From contig LNGK01000012.1 in the NCBI GenBank assembly GCA_001510575.1, positions 642,389 to 706,388 of the forward strand: a stretch of 64,000 nt of DNA, in the 5' to 3' direction. Below, in pieces: positions 12,665 to 23,352 of the stretch. The DNA comes from Knoxdaviesia capensis (taxonomy: Eukaryota > Ascomycota > Sordariomycetes > Microascales > Gondwanamycetaceae). The notes under the pieces are model-generated. The model was not told the DNA's origin, made no database searches, and saw only the letters and a list, made by a program, of their open reading frames with translations. The translations under genes and the position numbers were made by a program. Within the stretch, counting starts at the first letter, position 1. Every line of letters begins with the position of its first letter.

Positions 12665-15600
12665 CTAAAGCAGACGAGTCACCGTTCTCCGGGCTTCTCC
12701 CGTCGGGCCGATCATGTTCCCACCCCGGCCACGCCGCTTAGCTCCACGGCCCATCACCTGCGGTGATATGACGCTGGTGATGCGCATGAAGTTCGAGCAG
12801 TAGTATCCACCATGCGCCGACGGGTGGCAGTCCGGCTCGGGAGGCTCGGCAACAGCGATGTAATTTCCCATGAAAAGCACCAGGTCTCCCACGGCGATCT
12901 CATGACCCCGCATTTCTAGCTGGACTTCATGCAGCGACGTCAGGCAGTAGACGTTATTATGCAGTCCGTCGAGCTTCACATACACAACGCCGTCATGCTG
13001 CCACTGGACATCACTCACGTAGGCGGTCTGCGCATCGACCAGCAGCGAGTCGCCGCCGTTGGCGCCGCTCTGCACGGTCGAGTACGGGTACCACGCCGCC
13101 AGGCTCTCCGTCTCGTTAGCGCCTGGTTTGATAATGCGCGAGATCGGCTCGTCACTGAGAATCGGGTCCTCGCCCAGCTGGCGCTGCATGCTCTGCGACT
13201 GGGCGATGAGGTCCTGCACACGGCGCAGATACTGGTACACAGTCTGCACGCTCTCCGGGTCGAGACGGTCTTGCACGGCCTGTAGGCGGCTTTGGTAGTA
13301 CGAGGCCACGTTGGCAGCCTCACGGTTGTCCTCGTGGATAATCGAGAGCACGTCAGTCAGCGTGACCTTCTGACCCTCCAGCTTGTACGTGATAGCAAGA
13401 GTCGAACTTCCCAGAAGCGCCACGTGCTTTGTTAGACGGCCCGAGAAGCTGCATTCATTCATCAGGTCGATCGCAGCGGATGCGGCCGCCGCGCGGAGGG
13501 CCGGCTGGAACAAATTGAATTTTCCAGACGACCGACGGAGAGTCTCGTCAATTTTGAACTTCAGATCGTTCATCAGCCGGATCAGGGCGTTGATCTGGCG
13601 CACTGTCTCGCGGTTAGCCTCATTAAGCGAGATCTCCCGAACTTCCAGATCCACAAACGACGGCTCCGGGCCCGGTGCCGTCATCACGTAGGTGCCAGCA
13701 ACCAAGCGCACAATGCGTTCGTAATCAGCCATCCGGATACGATACACCAAGCTGTCAGTCATGAGGACCGAGAGCTCGCCAGAGTGGCTATCCCCAGCAA
13801 CGTTCTCCAATCGGGGAATCTCGTTGAAGGTGGCCCAGTGCGGGTCAGCGTCTTGGATGTGGCGGAAGATTGCCGAGTCCCGGAAACCCTCCATCGGCCA
13901 ATCAACAACCCACGACCGGGCCTCCCGGCCGAGATATTGGTGGGATGAGGGCATGATGAATTTGCGGCGTTCAATATTCATCACGAGCGAGTCCCAATGG
14001 CGCTTGAAGTCGTCATGGTTTGTGATAGGGCGGCTTGGGGTGAAGCCCTCAAATGCCGGAACAACAGTTGAGAGGAACAGCTTCGGGTTGATAGATTGCA
14101 AGGGGAGCACGCGAAGAATGAGAAGCTCAATACTGGCACGATCGGCACGAAACCGGTACGTCTGTTCGAGAAAATCCTTGATCTCCAGGAGGTCGGTGTC
14201 GTTGAGCAGCGAGATGAGCAGCACAAGCATTTGGAGAAAGCGGGGCCGAGCAACCGCCTGAGCAGCAGGGTCCGAGTTCAGCGTGTTGTAGTAGGCAGCT
14301 GACAAGCTGATGATCTCTTGGATTCCCTTGCTGGTGGTCAGAGTGGTGAACCGTCGCGCCGAGTTAACGCCGTACCGAGTGTCCTTGGAGCGGATCACCC
14401 GGTCGCGCGTAGACATGCGGAAGAGAACAGGACTACGCAGGCATAGACGGCGCACGTCTTCCATCATCTGATCAAGCAGTTGATTTGTTTCGTCTGATGC
14501 AAGGAGGGGTCCGGTACGTTGGATCAGAACACGGTAGTTGACGATCAGGTTGAGCATAGACATATGGTCAACTTCGATCAGCGTGGCCTGAATATCGAAG
14601 TGATCGGGGGGGAACTCGCTCAGGTCGTGGACAATGCACACATCGTCACTGGTGATAGTAACAGCATCCATATTGTCCGAAGCTGGCCTGGAACCAGCCG
14701 GTACCAGCGCACCAGCAGTGTTCACTGGCGCCAAAGCCAGGCCCTGCTGCGGATTAACTGTGCTGGCGAAGAAGTCTGTGACAGGCCGGCGGCCGCGCTG
14801 GCGTGCGCGGTCAGCCGCCCGGGCGGTCTTGTCAACAATCCGGATGGTGAGATCCTGACCAACATCAAAATCCACCAGCATTTGGCCGGCGGTGTTGACA
14901 CGCCACAGTGGTGTCATCTGCTCGGGCTGACGGGTCTTGCGCATCATATCGTACTGCTCCGATCGGGTGACTTCAGCCGTGGCCGAACCGACAAGCAACA
15001 TCAGACCAACACGCAGCACCGGTGCCTCGGCAACAACGTTGGGGACGGCGTTGCCCTGGACATAAGACCGCGTCAGGCTCTGATCGGCAGTCTTGTACAA
15101 ACGCTTTAGCATCGCTTCGGCGGTTTCGATGGAAATGACGCCGATGTTGATGATTTCCTTGTACACGTCCATGTGTACCTGGAGTGAGCCCGGGCCGGCG
15201 TTGGGGTTGGCCACAACCATCTGGCCGTTGTTCTGCAGTGACATATCATCGGGCGGCATATTCGAGCGGCCGAGTTGCTGGCCGAGTTGCTGACCAAACT
15301 GCTGGCCAAGTTGCTGGGCGCCGGCCGGGAGCATTACTGGGCCCGGGCCTCGCATCATCGGGTTACCGTATGTCGACGGTCCAGGGGCTATTGCCGGCAT
15401 GGCCTCAATACCACCGATTGAGATCATCGACGCATCCTCGGATGCAGAGTTGGTACGAGACAGCGAAGGGACGCTGGAGCTGGAACCACGGACTTGGTTG
15501 ATAAGAAACCGGTGCATGAGTTCGTTCACACGCCCGCTGCTCCAGGGGCTTCGTGATGATGTAGACGGTGCCTGTAGGTTCAGTTGTTGGGTCCCCATCG

Positions 15601-16668
15601 GAGCCACCGGTCGAGTAGGTTGTGGCTGGGCGTAGTTCATTCCATGGTTATACTGTTGGTTGAACTGAGGCGGCTGTTGTTGTTGCTGTGGTGGTGGTGG
15701 TGGTTGGTGCTGCTGCTGCTGCGGCTGCGGCTGCTGTGGTGTGGGAATGCTGCGGCTTTGTGGAGCTTGTTGGGCAGGCTGGCTAGGTGCGAACTGCTCG
15801 GATTGTTGGGCCTGTTGAAGCCGTCGAAACTGGCTTTCTAAATCCTCTTGATTCTTAGCTTGAGCTTGAAGCGATCTCTGAGCTTGTAGATGAGGCTGTT
15901 GTGACGGTGGTGGTGGTGGCTGGTCGAAACGCATGGACTGGAACGGCTGCTCGCGCGGAGACCCCGGGTCTGTCTGAGACACGAAATCACCCAAGTTCAA
16001 AGACTCCTGGGACGAGGCCAAAACACGAAGAGCTGAACGAGGATTCTGCGCGTGTTGGTCCTCCAGTTGCGGCAGCAGGCTATATGGCCGGGCCGAAGTC
16101 GGGGCCGGCGACAGGTCGATCTGCGGAAGGGTGTCCGGCATGGTCGGCAATCGTGCAGATGGAAGACGCAGAGGAGGAACTTCCATGTCATCATCGCCTG
16201 GCTCTTGCTGTATCACATGCGTTGGCAGATTCAGAACCCGGTTTTGGTCGGGAAGTTGTCGGGGTATTTGAGGGAGTGCTGGGAGCTGTCCCTGTGCAGT
16301 GAGTGAGAGTTGTTGCATGTGTGCTGCAGCTGCACCGTCGATGCTGATTGTGGACGATATAGACTGGAATGATATATCCTGGGCCGATGAGATGGCCAAA
16401 TAGTTTGCAGCTGCCGCGCCGGCCGTCACTTCGGACAAGACACTGGACGGTCTGATTGGCATAGCACTCCAGGTCGGACGGCTCGACACATCGGAGGCGA
16501 CCTGGTAGGTATATCAGTGAACTGTAAGGGCAGCATCCGAAAGCCTCGTTTTTTATGTGCTTCTAGTCCGTAGGCCTAGGGCATACAGACTTTGGGAGAA
16601 CCAAAAGTGATTGCGTGGGCAAGTGTGTGCAAGCATACCGTATTTGTCGTTCCAGAACGCTGGTCCAT
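12665..16668 (-). CDS. uncharacterised 1288-residue Gln/Pro-rich protein
   Basis: I do not recognise this protein. The long exon 12665-16501 has no upstream in-frame ATG, but a consensus acceptor (ctaccag) lies exactly at its 5' end. A 30-base first exon at 16639-16668 (ATG, 10 codons, gtatgc donor) joins it in frame across a 137-base intron, giving 1288 residues. About residues 1-420 are disordered: Ala/Ser/Pro-rich, then Gln/Pro-rich with short poly-Gln and poly-Pro runs (DNA 15670-15920). The rest is folded-looking, mixed alpha/beta. A segment near 15080-15160 reads Ile-Ile-Asn-x-Gly-Val-Ile-Ser-x-Glu-x-Ala-Glu. It faintly recalls the start of the middle homology region of fungal Zn2Cys6 regulators, but no Zn2Cys6 cluster precedes it. 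The last ~110 residues look beta-rich with scattered Cys/His. A nuclear regulatory role is only a guess. Confidence 0.72.
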
Positions 16669-18620
16669 TCTAGCGGGTCTTTCCTCTAGAAAGTGAGGCG
16701 AGTGTGGGTGTTTCGATTGCTGGTGATGTGGGTTGCCGTAAAGAACTCCAGGTGGTGTATTATCTACAGGTGAGTATAATCTATGTACGTGAGAAGACTT
16801 CTTAGAAATCAGAATGATGAAACGGTGACCGGTGAGTCTTGAAGAAAAGTCTAGTGGAAATAATATTGGAGGAAATGACACATGAAGTCCTCCCGGACGG
16901 ACGCATTTTCGGGTTGGCCAGCCATTCATTATAAGAGAACGACGATGCCGCCCACTCCAAAAAGAGATCAAAGTGGTCCTCCCCAGGACGGCCAGGACCT
17001 TACACTGCTTCCGATCCAGCCATTCAACCGCCCTGGTCTGACCCCGCCACGGTCTCTATATCAGGCCAGGAAAAGCGCAAGGCAAAACGCGAAATGTCCA
17101 CCCAAGTCTGCCACTCACTTGGGTCACAGAGTGCCTAGTCCATGCGGTCTTTTGGTCCAAAATGGGAATAGCTGCGCATCTCGCCCGAAAAGCCAAAATG
17201 GCAACCAGAAAAAGAAAAGTGAACAGAAATTCCCCCATCCGCCCGCTCAGCCCTGTTATGTGGAACACTGGAAGCGCAGTGAAGCAGGTTAGAGGTAGAA
17301 TGTGGATTTAGTAGCCCCCCAATCCCCCCCCCCTTCCGCCGTTCAGCTTTTTTGTATTTGATAGATTAAGGATGATAAAGTTACAATCTTAATGTTGAAG
17401 TTGATAATTACTCTCACGATGTTACCTATCAAACTGCCGAAACATGGAATCTGCGGCCAGACGTCCGACTTGAAAATCTTCTGGTCCTTCGGCGGCCCTA
17501 GCCATACCATTCTTCACAAGCGCTGCATAATCATTTCCGGTTTATCAATTTTGTTCTCTTATTCTTTCTCTCTCGAGGTTTTCTTTTAGTGCTCGACGAC
17601 ACAGCAAATATTTTTAAATTGCTCGACGGCTGCTGGTTCTTTCGGGCAAGGTCACATTTGCTCCTTTTTGAGCTTGGTGTTGGTCAAGTAAACCTTGTCT
17701 GTTCACAGCCTCAGCTGGACCGCTTTTCACAGGACAAAATGGTCCAGCCTTCATATGGATACGCACAGCAAAGACATCGAATGATGGGGACTAGCTCCAA
17801 TAAAAGCGAAAATCCTGTGGCGGTTAGGCTCGACATGATGTTTGGCTGGTGAACTGGAATCATCAATAACCTGCTGCACCATCGTAGAGTAATAATTCGA
17901 AGGGATCATACGGCCACACACGGACTGATCGGTCTGAAATTTGTCGGCATGGCTGTGCAGACAACGACCGCGATTCCGCTTTGGGGATGGAACACACGAG
18001 ATAGGGGCAGCACCGTTTAGTATTTTTCTAGTTTGTTTATCGAACTCACGAAATCGGTGGCCATGCATAAAATGAGATCGTGGAAAGTTGGAAGTCTGCA
18101 TCATGTTTGTATATTGTTGGAGTCATCCGTTCAAGACCAGCGAAGAGGACTTTCTAGAAAGCCCATGCCCTGGACGCCAGCTCCAATATTTTCAGCGCAG
18201 TGTTATGGGGTCTGTCCTTTCGGCTGCTGAGCTGCAGGTTATCCTCATGGGCATCATTTTCATTTTTCGGTTGTTTGGATGATACCGTAGCTGATTAGCA
18301 TCGTGTGTGTGAACCGGGCTGTTGCTATTTAAGTACCGTCGTACCTGGGCGCCTTTCTCTGCACAGGCTGGCCCCCAGATTCTCTTTTCAGCTAAAGGTA
18401 TTTTCTTAACTTCACATTTCCCTAGGGGGACTTTCCTCTTGTTCTTGAAAGGAAAAGAAAAGAAAAGAAAAGAAGGGGGCGAAAGAACAAATCATTCAAT
18501 CGGTGCTTTGCTTCAGTCTCCGGTTTCTGCTTCTTCAAGTTCTTTCTATCACACACACACACACACACCACGATATTCCAATTACAAGTGCGGCTTTCAA
18601 GCCAACAAAAGTCTCCAGTC
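16669..18620. other. divergent intergenic region
   Basis: These 1.95 kb lie between the Gln-rich protein gene (-) and the Cys-rich membrane-protein gene (+) and must contain both promoters. Short open frames are present, but none has coding character or splice support. Just before the + gene there are an AAAAG pentamer run (about 18448-18474) and a CA dinucleotide run (18550-18569). Confidence 0.5.
18550..18569. repeat. (CA)n microsatellite
   Basis: About ten CA units lie in the presumed 5' leader or promoter, 50 bases upstream of the Cys-rich membrane-protein start codon. Confidence 0.9.
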
Positions 18621-19629
18621 ATGCAAACGCTTGTTGCGGTATTCCTTCTGACCGTCGGCGTCGCGTACGCCGTTGAGGATGCGCCGTGCTACAATCCGGA
18701 CGGCCAATATGCGCTCGGCTACTACCCGTGTGATCCCACCGCCTATATTACACACTGCTGCCCTCCCGGATACGGCTGCTACTCCAACAGCGTCTGCGTC
18801 GTTACTAGCGAGGATTCGCGCTTCCCGAATCTGATAGTCGGCGCGGCCATGCGCGGTGCTTGCACCAACCCGCGCTGGAACAATGCTATCTGCGGGGATT
18901 TTTGTTTACTCGGTTAGTCAATTTTCGTCTCTTTGATCCATTCATCCCAGCTTTTCTCTCTCTCTGACACAATGGCTTGCTCAATCTCTAGGATCAAACA
19001 TTGACGGAAAGATCGAGTCCTGCGATAACAACTCGTTCTGCTGCTCGGGAGATGCGCAGACCGGCGCTTGCGACTGCAAGTCTGGAAACGGAACAATCCA
19101 GATTCGCGAAGGCACACCCCAAACAATCATCCAAGCCGGCGCGACCCCACCCGCATCGCCGTCGATCAACCCCGGCAGCGCCGCCAAAACATCGGGCCCA
19201 GGCTCTTCTAGCCCCACCAGCTCCCCCACCGGAACGACAACAGTCGGGACCGCGGACCCGGGCACATCTGCGACTCCAGGCGTAGAAGAGCCCGAAAAGG
19301 ATACTCCAGTCACAAGCAAGCTGTGGTTCAAGATCGTCGTCACTGTCGTTCCAATCGTCGGCGGTCTATGTCTCATCGGCGGCATTCTTGCTTGCATCTG
19401 CATCCGCCGTCGTCGTCTCCGCCAGCAGCAGCATTCCGGGGGCCAAGGCGGTGGCAGCGGATTGGTGCGCCGGCCGCCCGTTGGTGAAGTCCCGCGACCC
19501 AGTCAGGACACAATTTGCGGCGAGGTTCCTCGCTCAATGCGTCCGCCAGTCGTGCCAATCGATAACCCGTACGATCAGGTGGCTCCTCCCAATGGCTATG
19601 CGCAACCAGCTGCCCATCCCCAAGTCTGA
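18621..19629 (+). CDS. Cys-rich single-pass membrane protein with Ser/Thr stalk
   Basis: Probable plasma-membrane or cell-wall-facing type I protein; the exact function is unknown. There are two exons, 18621-18912 and 18992-19629 (gttagt donor, ctctag acceptor), giving 309 residues. Residues 1-17 form a signal peptide (hydrophobic core, Ala-Tyr-Ala cleavage site). Residues 18-126 hold 15 cysteines, including two adjacent Cys-Cys pairs. Residues 140-205 are a Ser/Thr/Pro/Gly stalk likely to be O-mannosylated. One transmembrane helix spans about 209-235 and is followed by a run of four Arg as stop-transfer signal. The ~70-residue tail is Pro/Gln-rich and disordered. The plan (ectodomain, glycosylated stalk, one membrane pass, short tail) is that of fungal Wsc/Mid2-type wall-stress sensors. 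The Cys pattern does not let me claim a WSC domain. Confidence 0.8.
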
Positions 19630-20224
19630 TAGTTCATCTTGCTTTCCTTCACTTTCGTTGTTGTTTTCCTTTTGCCATTCTCTTCGTCCCAGAGTGTTAG
19701 CCGATTGTTTTGCTTCCAGCCATGATGATGATTTGTCTAGAAGTTCCAAGCGAACCAGTTCAATATGAGTATGTGTGTTTCCATGTGAAAAAAAAGGTCA
19801 ATCTGATAGCAAATAGTTGCGATATCTGATATCTGAAGACAGAAATGTGATCTTGAACATCAACAGATGAGATGACCAGTAAATGACTTCGCCAGTGCCT
19901 GCCCGGGACCACTCAGGAAGGCGTGTTTAGTCGCGCTTTCTGACTATGTGTATCAGTCACGTGACTGCATTGGAGTGAATTCCGCCTTAAGTCCGCTCAG
20001 ACCCGTTTATGTCTGAAATGGACGAATCACAGACGTCCAGTCCTTCGAAAATGTTGACCCGGGAAATGTCCTTGATGTTCCGGTGACTTTTTATTTTTAT
20101 TTTTATTTTTTACTGGCAATGGTTTCTCAGCACGAAAGAACCTCATCCTCCTGTTCTGTTTCCTTTATATCATACACAAATCTACCTCTCTTTGTTCCAT
20201 CCTCATTGAACTGAGAACGTCAAA
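19630..20224. promoter_or_regulatory. intergenic region with MPC1 promoter
   Basis: These 595 bases separate two co-directional genes. They contain a 14-base palindrome centred on CACGTG, a TTTTA-type repeat at about 20090-20112, and an A+T-rich leader before the MPC1-like start. Confidence 0.5.
19954..19967. promoter_or_regulatory. perfect 14-base palindrome with CACGTG core
   Basis: The sequence CAGTCACGTGACTG is a perfect inverted repeat 258 bases upstream of the MPC1-like start codon. A TCACGTGA core is the classic site for Cbf1/bHLH-type factors in fungi. Its use here is inferred from position only. Confidence 0.4.
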
Positions 20225-21269
20225 ATGGCTGCCTTCATCAAAGCTGTGAACTCCCGGATTCGGGCCAACCCGGTGCTGGATTATGTCTGCTCAACCCGTA
20301 AGTGTGACTTCCTTCTCCATCCCAGCGGAACCTCAACACGGACATTTGGCAAGACCCTAGAGAATACCACACTGCACATTGCTCCATCGTGCACACATCG
20401 CGACTTCAATCCTTCTCCTCTCCCGATCGCGTACTCTACGACATGTGATATCCGCGAATCTTCCAACGCCGGCCTCCGGGTAGTCTGCGAGTCACCAAAC
20501 GATGCTCCCAACGGACCCTAATCAGGGGTGGTCCGCCGAATATCGGCCTCTAACTTGTGCGATGAAGTCAGCCTTCCTTCAACCAGACCGCTCGGTGTCC
20601 ATTCGAGATATATATAATGTTTTAATCTTACCGACTACATGTCTTTGTTTTCGGTTGTCAAGCTTAAGCTCGTAGCGAATCAAGCTCCAAACAACCCGCG
20701 AACTCTCGATAGCCGGACCCACCCCGTTACACGGCGAATATCCCGGCCCACAGCATCCCAGCATCCGTTGAACCGTTGCCTGTGTCTTGCACTTCATGCG
20801 TTGGTCCTGTCTGATATTTCTGCATACATGCTAACATGTTGCGTCCTTTCTCTTGAATCTAGACTTCTGGGGCCCGGTGTCTAACTTTGGTGTTCCGGTG
20901 GCCGCCGTCATGGACGCGCGCAAGAGTCCCGAGCTGTACGTCACAAACCATAATATTCCGCTTGTATGTGGGGATGTTGCCTAAGTTCGGTTCGGTCGCT
21001 GACCATACGTGTCAAATTGTCTGTCTCAATATAGGATCTCGGGTACTATGACTGGCACTCTGGTTGTCTACTCCGCTGTCTTCATGCGCTACTCTCTCGC
21101 CATCTCCCCCAAGAACTACCTCCTCTTCGGATGCCACTTCATCAACGAGTGCTCGCAGCTGATGCAAGGCTACCGCTTTGTTGACTATTACTACTGGGGC
21201 GGAAAGGAGAAGCAAGACCTGCTGAAGGCTGCTGCCCCTCCCGCCGCCTCGCCGGCAGCGTCGTCTTAG
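20225..21269 (+). CDS. MPC1: mitochondrial pyruvate carrier subunit 1
   Basis: Inner-membrane subunit that forms a heterodimer with MPC2/3 to import cytosolic pyruvate into the matrix. There are three exons: 20225-20297, 20863-20935 and 21035-21269, with gtaagt and gtacgt donors; the product has 126 residues. The family signature is clear: His-Phe-Trp-Gly-Pro-Val-Ser-Asn-Phe-Gly at the exon 1/2 junction, Lys-Ser-Pro-Glu-Leu-Ile-Ser-Gly at the exon 2/3 junction, and a Phe-Met-Arg-Tyr stretch in the second helix. The segment Asn-Glu-x-x-Gln-Leu-x-Gln-Gly-Tyr-Arg follows. The C-terminal tail is Ala/Pro-rich. Intron 1 is 565 bases, long for this gene set. The next gene downstream on the same strand, 5.2 kb away, is pyruvate carboxylase. 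Confidence 0.92.
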
Positions 21270-22400
21270 ATTTCACCCTAGAATGAAGCAGGACGATCTC
21301 ACGACGTCCCGATAACCGGTCCAGTTAGAGTGGTGTGTACTTTTGTTGCTCTCCGATACGGAGGTTGGTCCCGGCCCGCTTCATTGCGAAGAGAACGAGC
21401 ATTTGATTTATGGTAGACGGACACACTGGGAGCATAACAGCACATTCGGGTTGTCTCCGTCTGCGGCCCTCATCCTTCTTTCATCCCTTTTATTCCCTTT
21501 TTAACCATCATTGCTTCGTCATTCATACATACAGATACAACGGCGTTTGTACGACCAGGGTCAATTTTCTTTTCCCTCGAAACCGAAACAAACAAAAAGA
21601 AAGATATTATAACAAGCCCGAATGCTCAAATAGCGCCTATCCGGTACTCGTGCTGCTGTTCTATGCTTTAGGATGGATGGATGTTGTGGCCGTGGTTGAT
21701 ATGGCGGTGGCCGAACATATAGTGTACGAGTGTCATGTCATGTTGGAAAATTCCATCAGTATATATCAAGAGGTTTTGATTTCTCCCTTGTTTCGGGTTT
21801 GCGTTTGCATATGCTGCGTTAGACATTAAATTGATCTGTGATGGTGCTTTCAAGTGCCCAAGTGCGCATGCTTTGTATCCGGAGTATGTGATGTTGTCAA
21901 TGATTGCCAGACGTCCCCTTCTTCGGACTCTTGGCAATGCAACGCGGCGATCCAAGACACACAGGGATAGGACTTTCATTGGGGATTCCGAGGCCGCCCC
22001 AAACCGTAAGGACATACATACCACATAGTACATACGGAGTACTGTGTAGGCTTAACGCGCTCCGTTGGATGTGAAACATCACTGTGGTGTTTAGGCGTTT
22101 CTTTGGAATTATGTGGGTGGAAAGCACGCGGCACATATTCTGGAAGAGAATAGTGCCGGGTTACATATCGGGATATGCATCTTCCTCGAGGCTGAAGCCA
22201 CAAGTAATCGGAGTTCCCAACCCCAGATCATGAAAGAGAGTTTTCTATCATTAGGACCGACATCACCCAGCCTACAGCCAAAACCGGTCTAACATTCATC
22301 TTCTTTGTGTGCTCGCTTCTCGTAACTACAAATGCATGCCCTTCGATTTGGAGAAATTCCTACTATTCAGAAAATCGGGTTCATGATAATAGTACGTGCA

Positions 22401-22415
22401 TTAGGGTTAGGGTTT
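22401..22415 (+). repeat. short interstitial telomere-like motif
   Basis: Two exact TTAGGG units are followed by TTT. The run is too short to indicate a chromosome end and may be chance. Confidence 0.35.
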
Positions 22416-23282
22416 GGATATCTGTCTAAACGCTTAGACTCGGTATCCAGAGTCGGAGGCCCGCGAGCTCCGAGCATGCACTGGATACCCTCGGTACGAG
22501 CTTTAGAAACCCCAATCTGGTTTTCGGGTGTTACGGTACAGGCACAGGCGAAGGACAAACAAGTTCCACGAATGTCCAGACACATCTTGATATCGATTAA
22601 ACTCCTTTCGCCCACGATCCAAACCTAGTCAAACATGGTGACTCAGGGCTGAAAGAGGGTTATCATCGGGACAACCGCATAATACCGCGCCTACAATCGC
22701 GTTTAGCCGTCCGGTGTCGGAGCAACAGGGTTAGGTTCATTGAGCTTAATGTATTTCCACAACTTGTATTTTGCTCTTTAGATGGAGGATGACCAGAACA
22801 AGGTCGTGGGATTTGAAAATTTTCCCCGTTGTACGGGCTTTCGTGGGTAGTTTTATGGGACTCCTGGTGGAAAATGGGCTGTCAGAATTCTTTCTTCATT
22901 CCGCGATGCCCTTCGCATACCCCACGCGGAAGTTTTTTCGCCCCCTATCACCTCCACTCTCAGAGTCATAGACAAGGGCGTAGGGCCTGATTCACCACTA
23001 ATATGTGTGGGAGAGCAAATTAAAGACATAAAAAAAACCTGTTGAAAGGTGGATGGTTGGGTCGGCCATGGAGAGACCGAGGGGGGAATCTTATCATACC
23101 TGGTGGTTAAAACATGCATCAAGTGATGGCTCTGAGGACAGCTGTGTGAGAAATGGCAAACGGCATGTCCTGGGGACTACGGCTACGCGCAGTTAGCGAA
23201 GGCAAGGATCCGCACCCTGTATGTCTGCGATGATATCCGTCACCGAAACAGAACTGATGCACCTACCTTCTTCATGGATGTT

Positions 23283-23352
23283 CAGTTTACAATTACGAGT
23301 CAGTTTACAATTACGAGTCAGTTGACAATTACGAGTCAGTTTACAATTACGA
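23283..23352 (+). repeat. 18-base tandem repeat, 3.9 copies
   Basis: The unit CAGTTTACAATTACGAGT is repeated head to tail almost four times with one substitution, in the third copy. It lies in gene-free DNA. Confidence 0.95.

Noticed and set aside
20560..20830. Possible intronic C/D-box small nucleolar RNA in MPC1 intron 1
   Set aside because: Only an imperfect C-box-like GCGATGA and scattered CTGA words were seen. There is no terminal stem or proper spacing.
22401..22415. Chromosome end or subtelomere
   Set aside because: There are only two TTAGGG units, flanked by conserved single-copy genes within a few kilobases on both sides.
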